NCBI GenBank assembly: GCA_008682415.1
Contig: VANK01000007.1
Location: forward strand, 124,001-188,000
Origin: Acidobacteria bacterium AB60
Lineage (GTDB): Bacteria; Acidobacteriota; Terriglobia; Terriglobales; Acidobacteriaceae
Length of the DNA stretch: 64,000 nt
Direction of reading: 5' to 3'
Below the pieces are notes generated by a model. It did no database searches. It was not told the DNA's origin and saw only the letters and a list, made by a program, of their open reading frames with translations. Below are positions 55,180 to 60,884 of the stretch, in pieces. The position numbers were made by a program, and so were the translations under genes. Numbering within the stretch: position 1 is the stretch's first letter; the number at the start of each line of letters is the position of its first letter.

Positions 55180-55949
55180 GGATCGAGTCTATGGTTCCGG
55201 ATCCAGGTGAAAGCGCCAGAGTGCTCATTGTAGAAGACGAGATTCACTCCCGCCGGTTCTTGCGCGAATTGCTGCAAGAAGAACCAGGTGTCTTAATCGT
55301 CGGAGAAGCGACCAACGGAACTGAGGGAGCCGATATGGTAACTACACTGCGACCAGATCTGGTATTTCTCGATATTCAAATGCCGGAAATGGACGCCTTC
55401 GAGATGGTGGCGAATGTTGGCCTAGAGCACATGCCTGTGTTGATAGTGGCTACCGCCTTCGCAGAGTATGCGTTACGCGCGTATGAGATTGAGGCCCTTG
55501 ACTACCTCTGCAAGCCTTTTGACCGCGCGCGGTTACACGCCTCCCTCGCTCGCTATTTTCGGTTCAAGAAAAGAGCATTAGCGGCGACCAAAGACCTAAG
55601 TCCGTCGAACCGACGAGTTTGGCGACGGCGCCTCGCTATTAAGGAGGACTCAGCTGTCCGATTTGTTCCAGTTGAGCGAATTCTCTGGGTAGAAGCCGCG
55701 AATAAGTACGTCGTGGTTCGAACAGCCGACAGATCGTATGTGTCGCGCCAGACTATCCAGAGCATCGTCGAAGAATTGAGTCCAGAACATTTTGTTCGTA
55801 CAAGTCGCTCGATTGTCGTTCGCAAGAATGCCGTTTCGGAAGTGAGGCCGCTGTTCCAGGGAGACCATCTCATTTTGTTGATTGACGGAACGGAACTCGC
55901 CCTGAGCCGAAATTATCGCGAATTGTTCTATTCCGAAATGGCTCGTTGA
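55176..55949 (+). CDS. LytTR-family response regulator (island)
   Basis: 257 residues from the ATG at 55176 (ATGA overlap with the kinase); the ATG at 55191 with GAGGA upstream is an alternative. Receiver: acidic pair near residues 20-21 (VEDE), phosphoacceptor D66 in LVFLDIQMPEMD, LDYLCKPFDRARL. LytTR domain: RRRLAIKEDSAVRFVPVERILWVEAANKYVVV and LSPEHFVRTSRSIVVRKNAV. The pair probably regulates the neighbouring efflux genes, the usual arrangement for kinase genes directly behind pump genes; no binding repeats identified. Confidence 0.93.
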   Translation: MRIESMVPDPGESARVLIVEDEIHSRRFLRELLQEEPGVLIVGEATNGTEGADMVTTLRPDLVFLDIQMPEMDAFEMVANVGLEHMPVLIVATAFAEYALRAYEIEALDYLCKPFDRARLHASLARYFRFKKRALAATKDLSPSNRRVWRRRLAIKEDSAVRFVPVERILWVEAANKYVVVRTADRSYVSRQTIQSIVEELSPEHFVRTSRSIVVRKNAVSEVRPLFQGDHLILLIDGTELALSRNYRELFYSEMAR

Positions 55950-56214
55950 TCGTTAACTGGAATTGAGATTGGATTGAATCCCTAGTAGTGTTGGGCGCGG
56001 CGCTACTTATCCAAGGTCGCCTCTGCTAGGGACAGGTGTGGCTTAACATGCGAAACAGAATGTGAGGCTTAAGCGTGTCTCATGCGCTTCGCTTTGTGGG
56101 AGCGAGGCAATGAGGGCATCCGGCATTTATCCGCCGTTCATTCTGCGGCACAATGCCGGATGTCAATACTGCGGGCTAACGGTCCGATTGACACGCTGCT
56201 TGTCGCCGGCCAAC

Positions 56215-56454
56215 TTCGGCGCGGGGCGGAGGTTCGACCTAGTGCCTACGCGAGCCAATGGACAGCCAGCGTTTGGAGCCTACCTGCGCGACCCTGCCGG
56301 AGTGAGCCACGGTGTCGGGCTCTACGTTCTTACGCTGGCTGGCGACCAGATCTGTGCCATGACCCGGTTTGAAAACAGCGTGCTCCCATGGTGTGATTTA
56401 ACAGCGATCGCTTTCGAGCCGATAGCCGACGTCATTGTGTCAACTGCCGCGTAA
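56215..56454 (+). pseudogene. C-terminal remnant of an ECF sigma factor with SnoaL-like domain
   Basis: The last 80 codons of an open frame ending at 56454 read RRFDLVPTRANGQPAFGAYL..., GLYVLTLAGDQICAMTRFENSVLPW. This is the C-terminal SnoaL-like tail characteristic of sigma-70 proteins of the TIGR02960 kind. The sigma regions 2 and 4 are absent upstream, where the reading frame gives unrelated sequence. I judge it a gene relic, not an expressed protein. Confidence 0.7.
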
Positions 56455-56550
56455 GCCGATGCGCTCATCGAAACGGCCTGTGTCTGTTTAGATCATTGGT
56501 CCCGTGAAATGCCGTTTCTCGGAAGTTGGAGCGTCGCAGGCGGTTTAAGG

Positions 56551-56660
56551 GAAAAGTGCAGGAAGGGGGAACGTCGTCCTGCCGCGCGACCGGCGAGTGG
56601 GGGCCGGAGTCAGGCGGGATGAGAGTGCAGAGAGAAACCAGCACGGGTTCTCTCTGCCGC
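56551..56660. repeat. Diverged non-coding repeat, copy 2
   Basis: Counterpart of 49507-49612, same strand and block order (GAACGTCGT, GGCGAGTG, GGCCGGAGT, GAGAGT, GAGAAA, CTCTCT). It lies between the sigma-factor relic and the terminator of the ParB-like gene. Confidence 0.5.
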
Positions 56661-56681
56661 GATTTTTCCGGGCAAAGAAAT

Positions 56682-56706
56682 GAGGGGCGGCGATCTGCCG
56701 CCCCTC
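56682..56706 (-). terminator. Rho-independent terminator of the ParB-like gene
   Basis: A perfect 10-bp GC-rich stem, GAGGGGCGGC paired with GCCGCCCCTC, around a 5-base loop. Read on the minus strand it is followed by ATTTCTTTGC, a partial T-run, and starts 14 bp after the stop of the gene at 56721. Confidence 0.8.
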
Positions 56707-56720
56707 GCAAAGATGAATTA

Positions 56721-58133
56721 CTAGGCTGCTGTCTTGGCGGTTTTCGCTGCGGGCTGCGCCGTCTTCTTGGCCTTCTCCTTCGCGGCGAACTCCTGCTTGA
56801 CCTTGGCTGCGATGGCATCGGTGTCCACCTTGTAGGCGTTGGCTGCGTCCTTGAGTACCGCGCTCGGATTGCCGCGCGAGGCTGCAAGCAGGATGGTGGA
56901 CTCCACCACGATCCGGGCGAGCGTGCCTTCCTCGGCGCGGCTAAGAAAGGCCGCAAAGGTTTTGCGGACTCCGCCATCGTCGCGCTTCTGACGGATGCCA
57001 TGCTGCCGCGCCAGCATCTCGACGCGGTTGTCGTCCAACGTGCTGACCAGTTTCTCGATGACGAATAGCAGGTCGCGCTTGAGCAACCGTACCGGGACAG
57101 CCGAGCCGATGGCTGAGAGGACGCGAAGCCCGGTCGTGTTGGCGATGGCCTCTTCCCGCCGCCGCTTTTCCTGCTCGGCCTTCGATCTGGCACGTTCGGC
57201 CTCATCCTGTGCCCGCTCTCTGGTCTTGCGATGATGCACTGGGCAATCGTTGTTTGCGCAGACCTTGTGAACTGTGCCTTGGCCTTCACCGTCCGTGATG
57301 ATCGCTTCGGTGGTGTATTTGCAGGTCTTGAACTCCGGCAGCTTCGCCTGCACCTTGTCCGTCGGCCTCTCCTCACAGATGGCGACATACTTGCCACGCG
57401 AGAGAACGGCACTACCTTCGCCCTGCGCCCGGTAGGACGTACTGATCTGGACAAGCTGCGGTTTGGCCGCGACCGCAGCGGCGATGTGCGCCTGCACCTT
57501 GGCCTGATAGCAGGCCGGGGCGGTGCAATTGTCCTGCTTGCCCAGGTCGGCAAACAGGAGTTTATTGTGTCCTGTGCGCTTGGGGCATTCCACGCAGCTT
57601 CCCGCAGCCGGTACAAGCTGTGCGTTGCGCTTGTCGAAGGGGGCATCCTTCAACAAGAGCAGCACGTTAGTCTCAATCCAGAAGCGAAGGTTGCGGACGG
57701 GGAGTAAGATACTCGCGGGTTTCTCCCCTCCTCCCGCGTAGACCTCTTTGAAGCAAGCGGTGAGGCCAAGCGTTTGCATCTCCGCTGGCAGTTTCGCCAA
57801 CAGCAGAGCATGGCCGACGCCAATATGGTGCTGATAGAACGCTGCGGCAACCTCATCGCAAAGATCGGTCAGCTTCAGGCGCGTGGCGATATAGGCAGGT
57901 GTCTTGAAGGTTCCCATCAGGGTCTGGGCCCCGGAGAAATCCATCGTCCCCTGGGCGTGGGCAATCCCGCTGCTCGTGCCCATAAAAAGGAGCGCGGTTA
58001 GCGCTGGCCCCATTAGGTGAGCAGCGTGAAGAAGACTGTTTTTCGTGAGGGGTTTTCTTAGCCTGAGGCCAGGATGAGTGAGTGGCCGAATCGGGATCTT
58101 TTCCAATGGGCAAGGACGGCGGAATCGATTCAT
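56721..58133 (-). CDS. ParB/RepB-like protein lacking the N-domain, with a pilin-like leader
   Basis: 470 residues from the ATG at 58133, which has a perfect GGAGGTG 6 bp upstream. From KTPAYIATRLKLTDLC (about residue 77) to the end it matches the HTH and long C-terminal part of ParB/RepB partition-like proteins of mobile elements, including the CVECPKRTGHNKLLF cysteine motif, a coiled-coil Glu/Arg stretch (about 300-330) and an Ala/Lys tail. The expected ParB nuclease-like N-domain is missing. Instead residues 30-75 look like a signal peptide and pilin start (GPALTALLFMGTSSGIAHAQGTMDFSG). A fusion created by deletion is the simplest explanation; activity is doubtful. Confidence 0.75.
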   Translation of the reverse strand: MNRFRRPCPLEKIPIRPLTHPGLRLRKPLTKNSLLHAAHLMGPALTALLFMGTSSGIAHAQGTMDFSGAQTLMGTFKTPAYIATRLKLTDLCDEVAAAFYQHHIGVGHALLLAKLPAEMQTLGLTACFKEVYAGGGEKPASILLPVRNLRFWIETNVLLLLKDAPFDKRNAQLVPAAGSCVECPKRTGHNKLLFADLGKQDNCTAPACYQAKVQAHIAAAVAAKPQLVQISTSYRAQGEGSAVLSRGKYVAICEERPTDKVQAKLPEFKTCKYTTEAIITDGEGQGTVHKVCANNDCPVHHRKTRERAQDEAERARSKAEQEKRRREEAIANTTGLRVLSAIGSAVPVRLLKRDLLFVIEKLVSTLDDNRVEMLARQHGIRQKRDDGGVRKTFAAFLSRAEEGTLARIVVESTILLAASRGNPSAVLKDAANAYKVDTDAIAAKVKQEFAAKEKAKKTAQPAAKTAKTAA

Positions 58134-58214
58134 TTTGCACCTCCGCTGACGTGGCGTCAGCATGGCGCAAAAGTAAGTTTCATTCCGCGCTCTGTCCAAT
58201 AACGAAAGCAGAGC

Positions 58215-58239
58215 CTGTTATTCACAAATGGAATAACAG
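58215..58239. repeat. Inverted repeat, copy B (partner at 43159)
   Basis: Arms CTGTTATT and AATAACAG around a 9-bp spacer, as in copy A; here the match extends to CCTGTTATTC/GAATAACAGG. It lies directly after the stop at 58241 of a minus-strand small gene and about 80 bp upstream of the ParB-like start. Confidence 0.85.
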
Positions 58240-58240
58240 G

Positions 58241-58456
58241 TCAGGATGGATAGCTCTGAATAACCTCTGGCGTTCCTGCGGTTGGACGAAAGAGACTAGC
58301 CGTGAGTGCGGACTTGATCTCCAGACAACAGGAGAAAGACGTGCCATCGGCGAACTCGATGAGGATTTCATCACCTTCATCGCCGTTCTGGTAGACACGT
58401 AGAGTCTGGATCGTTTTGCCGGCTACTTCTGGACATTCAAAGAACCGCTCCGCCAC
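58241..58456 (-). CDS. Hypothetical small protein
   Basis: 71 residues from a GTG at 58456 with AGGAGG 5 bp upstream (a GTG two codons earlier is part of that site). Sequence RFFECPEVAGKTIQTLRVYQNGDEGDEILIEFADGTSFSCCLEIKSAL is beta-rich, as in small DUF-type proteins on mobile elements. No family recognised. It is upstream of the ParB-like gene on the same strand, with copy B of the inverted repeat between them. Confidence 0.65.
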   Translation of the reverse strand: MAERFFECPEVAGKTIQTLRVYQNGDEGDEILIEFADGTSFSCCLEIKSALTASLFRPTAGTPEVIQSYPS

Positions 58457-58529
58457 TCCCACCTCCTGGGTCCCGTTTCAGTTTGTCCCTTATTAGGGGA
58501 TTAGGCAAGTCGTTACCCAAACTTGAAAG

Positions 58530-58799
58530 GTGGGCAAGTCGCGAACAGCCGAAACTCGGAGATCACGGAAAGCGAGGACGGCTCCGTTCCAGGCTGATTA
58601 CGACGCGATCCTTAAAAAATTGATCGCGGCGCGCGAAGAGGCTGGGCTCAATCAGCGAGAAGTCTGCGGGCGCCTGGGCTTTTCGCATTCATTCCTATCG
58701 AAATGCGAAACCGGTGAACGCCGCATCGACATTATGGAACTGCTGCAACTGGCGAAGCTCTACGGAAAGCGGCCACAATACTTTCTCGGCTCCGACTAG
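58530..58799 (+). CDS. XRE-family HTH regulator (island)
   Basis: 89 residues from a GTG at 58530. Single Cro/C1-type HTH: LKKLIAAREEAGLNQREVCGRLGFSHSFLSKCETGERRIDIMELLQLAKLYGKRPQYFL (residues about 28-86), preceded by a basic arm (KSRTAETRRSRKART). It is divergent from the small gene and ParB-like gene and could be the regulator that reads the inverted repeats at 43159 and 58215. Confidence 0.92.
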   Translation: MGKSRTAETRRSRKARTAPFQADYDAILKKLIAAREEAGLNQREVCGRLGFSHSFLSKCETGERRIDIMELLQLAKLYGKRPQYFLGSD

Positions 58800-58808
58800 G
58801 CGAAGCTG

Positions 58809-59237
58809 CTACGTATTCCGCAAGTAAAACTCCACATTCACAGTCGTCCAAGTGGCGATACCGCTGCCGAAGAAATCCTGGTCTTCTGTCCAGATGGGGC
58901 AATCGAGCAGCAGGGAAGTAGCTGCAATCGGCCAGTCGGCAATATCGCGTGATCGCATTCGCTCGCGGGCTGTCGACTCGTGCTCTTCATAGAGACTTCG
59001 ATCGACAGTCTCTACCAGATTCATTAGGCCGGAGAGAACGCGGTGGCCGGTGTTGACATCGAGGTTTCGGGCCGCGGAGATGACTTCAAGATATTTCTCG
59101 GCATCCTCAAAACAGATGTCAGGGGTGAAGAACCTGGCGGCGTCCTCGTAAGTTTCGAGAAGCGTACGGACCCGAACGCCGAAGACGGCGCGGAGAAGGA
59201 TGTTGGCGTCGAGCACCAGACGCTTTTTGTCCCTCAT
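58809..59237 (-). CDS. PIN-domain toxin
   Basis: 142 residues. PIN pattern: RLVLDANILLRAVFG with D10, FTPDICFEDAEKYLEVI with central acids, MRSRDIADWPIAATSLLLDCPIWTEDQDFFGSG with DxxD-like acids near 100-125. PIN toxins are RNases that inhibit translation. Its start overlaps the antitoxin stop as ATGA, the typical arrangement. It is 484 bp from attR. Confidence 0.9.
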   Translation of the reverse strand: MRDKKRLVLDANILLRAVFGVRVRTLLETYEDAARFFTPDICFEDAEKYLEVISAARNLDVNTGHRVLSGLMNLVETVDRSLYEEHESTARERMRSRDIADWPIAATSLLLDCPIWTEDQDFFGSGIATWTTVNVEFYLRNT

Positions 59238-59497
59238 TTTTTTCGTTGGGAACGCAGGCGTTTGAACTCCGAGACCGCCTCATCCTCGGAGAGCCCTTCG
59301 GCATCCAGGATCTCTTGCCAGCGTGCCGCGGCGTCCTTGAGGGCCTCGCGTTCGGCATCGCTGCGCCGGCGCCGGGTAGGGATGAAATAGCCGACTGTAT
59401 CGCCATGGCGGGTGATCGCCAGAGGGACTTCTGATTCGAGCAGGTAGGTTGCGAGCTTATCGCGGAACTCTCTCATGCCGATCTTCTGGGTTTCCAT
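59234..59497 (-). CDS. Phd/YefM-type antitoxin
   Basis: 87 residues. The N-terminal Phd-like DNA-binding half is METQKIGMREFRDKLATYLLESEVPLAITRHGDTVGYFIPTRR (residues 1-43); the C-terminal half is an acidic/basic helix that should wrap the toxin. It represses its own operon, probably through the palindrome at 59521-59534, 24 bp upstream. Encoded immediately before the PIN toxin, it should stabilise the island. Confidence 0.9.
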   Translation of the reverse strand: METQKIGMREFRDKLATYLLESEVPLAITRHGDTVGYFIPTRRRRSDAEREALKDAAARWQEILDAEGLSEDEAVSEFKRLRSQRKK

Positions 59498-59520
59498 GGC
59501 GACTCCTTGCGTACCGTTGC

Positions 59521-59534
59521 GTACACAAGTGTAC
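59521..59534. promoter_or_regulatory. Candidate operator of the toxin-antitoxin operon
   Basis: GTACACAAGTGTAC is a perfect inverted repeat, 24 bp upstream of the antitoxin ATG, and GCGTAC recurs twice next to it. Palindromes here are the normal binding site for Phd/YefM-type autoregulation. Confidence 0.65.
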
Positions 59535-59720
59535 CACTAATTGCACAATGCATTCATACATCTGAATTTCTGTCGAGACCTCTGCCGCGGATGGGCAGTG
59601 ATCTGGAGCGAAAAACGTAGGCACAATAAGGGCACAATAACGGTTCCTGATCGTTCCTAATAGCGCAAAATGGAGCCATCCATTGCGTGTTGTTTCAATA
59701 AGTTACGGTTTTCTGGCTCA
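59535..59720. other. Island end between TA promoter and attR
   Basis: No gene recognised. Contains the repeated GCACAATAA (twice, about 59618-59638), which may belong to the integrase arm-type sites near attR; this is a guess from position. Confidence 0.4.
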
Positions 59721-59766
59721 CTGTCACGGCAGAGGTCGCGGGTTCGAGCCCCGTCGTCCCCGCCAT
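59721..59766. repeat. attR: 46-bp copy of the tRNA-Asp 3' end
   Basis: Identical to 41348-41393, from the anticodon loop to just past the CCA. The 5' half of a tRNA is not present upstream, so this is an attachment site and not a second tRNA gene. Confidence 0.95.
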
Positions 59767-60305
59767 TCATCCCGAATGAATATGGGGTGATTCTGGCGGA
59801 TTGGAATGAGCGGATTTGAGTGCTGTTTGCACCTGGAGATCTGCGGAAATCCTTATCTTGGTTCCGCACCCATTGTGCGAAATGCCGCGGGGCATGATTT
59901 CAGCCGGCAAAGCTGTTTGCAAAACCTTTAGCTTGCGGGTAGATGGGTTCACCGCACCTTGGGTGCCGGACTCGATTCTTAATCACCTTGCATTTCTTGC
60001 TGACGCTCCTGTAAAAAGTGAGTTGTACGGTAGCCTGCCCTTATTGCGCGCGCCGTCAAAACACCGTCATCCGGACGACGAGACGGAGAATGTCTTCGAA
60101 AACACCGCACGGTGTAAGATTTTGGTCTCATCTAAGGGTTGGCAAATGGCCGCACCTGTTCGGGATGCCGCCCGGCACCTGGGTCGACTATTTCTACGCT
60201 GATCGGGCAGAAGCCTCGACCAAATTCTTTCTTTGACTCCGGTGAGCCCCGGCTGTATCCTGCCGAGCATTCGGAGTTGACTTCGGGGCCCCAGCCAGAG
60301 CATTT
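59767..60305. other. Non-coding stretch after the island
   Basis: 539 bp. Open frames exist (for example 60018-60236 on the plus strand, with a CPYC motif) but none has a convincing start or family. It should hold the promoter of the sigma/kinase operon starting at 60306. Confidence 0.5.
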
Positions 60306-60884
60306 ATGCCCGACCCAGCCGCCGCGCCCGTAACCGAGTTGCTCGTCCGATGGAAATCCGGAGACGGAAATGCTCTGGATGCGCTCGTTCCGCTAGTTTA
60401 CGAAGAGTTGCGGAGATTGGCGCATGCCTATCTGCGGCGCGAGAGACCCGGCCACACACTGCAAGGCACCGCCCTCGTTCACGAGGTGTTCGTGCGCTTG
60501 GCCGGCAGTACGCCGCCGCAATGGGAGGATCGCGCCCACTTCTTTGCCATAGCGGCGCATCTGATGCGTCAGATCCTGGTTGAGTATGCGCGCAGCCGCA
60601 AGGCAGAAAAGCGTGGTGGCGCCGCGATCCGAATCGCGTTCGATCAAATGGTCGAAAGCCCGTCAAAGCCCGATGTCGACCTAGTCGCCCTGGATGATGC
60701 ACTCGAAGACCTCGCACAGATCGATCCTCAGCAGACGCGGGTGGTCGAGCTGCGGTTCTTTTCGGGACTGACCATCGAGGACACGGCGCAGGTGCTGGGA
60801 ATCTCGGAGTCCACCGTCAAGCGCGATTGGAATACCGCAAAAGCGTGGCTCTATCGCGAACTGGATAGGACAGCTGCGGGATGA
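60306..60884 (+). CDS. ECF sigma factor (TIGR02999/Sig70-X6 type)
   Basis: 192 residues. Region 2 (LVPLVYEELRRLAHAYLRRE, GTALVHEVFVRLAG, HFFAIAAHLMRQILVEYARSRKAEKRGG, about 26-105) and region 4 (LAQIDPQQTRVVELRFFSGLTIEDTAQVLGISESTVKRDWNTAKAWLYREL, about 136-187) match the acidobacterial/planctomycete group of ECFs encoded before Hanks kinases. No anti-sigma factor follows. Its stop overlaps the kinase start as ATGA, so both are made together and the kinase may regulate sigma activity. Confidence 0.95.
   Translation: MPDPAAAPVTELLVRWKSGDGNALDALVPLVYEELRRLAHAYLRRERPGHTLQGTALVHEVFVRLAGSTPPQWEDRAHFFAIAAHLMRQILVEYARSRKAEKRGGAAIRIAFDQMVESPSKPDVDLVALDDALEDLAQIDPQQTRVVELRFFSGLTIEDTAQVLGISESTVKRDWNTAKAWLYRELDRTAAG

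Noticed and set aside
56465-57646. 393-codon minus-strand frame overlapping the ParB-like gene
   Set aside because: Arg/Ser/Pro-rich alternate frame; the ParB-like frame has recognisable motifs and a strong ribosome-binding site.
59721-59766. Possible second tRNA-Asp
   Set aside because: Only the 3' part of the gene is present; the sequence upstream cannot form acceptor, D-arm or anticodon stem.
60018-60236. 72-codon frame with a CPYC motif
   Set aside because: Starts at a GTG without a ribosome-binding site; only one cysteine pair and no recognisable domain.
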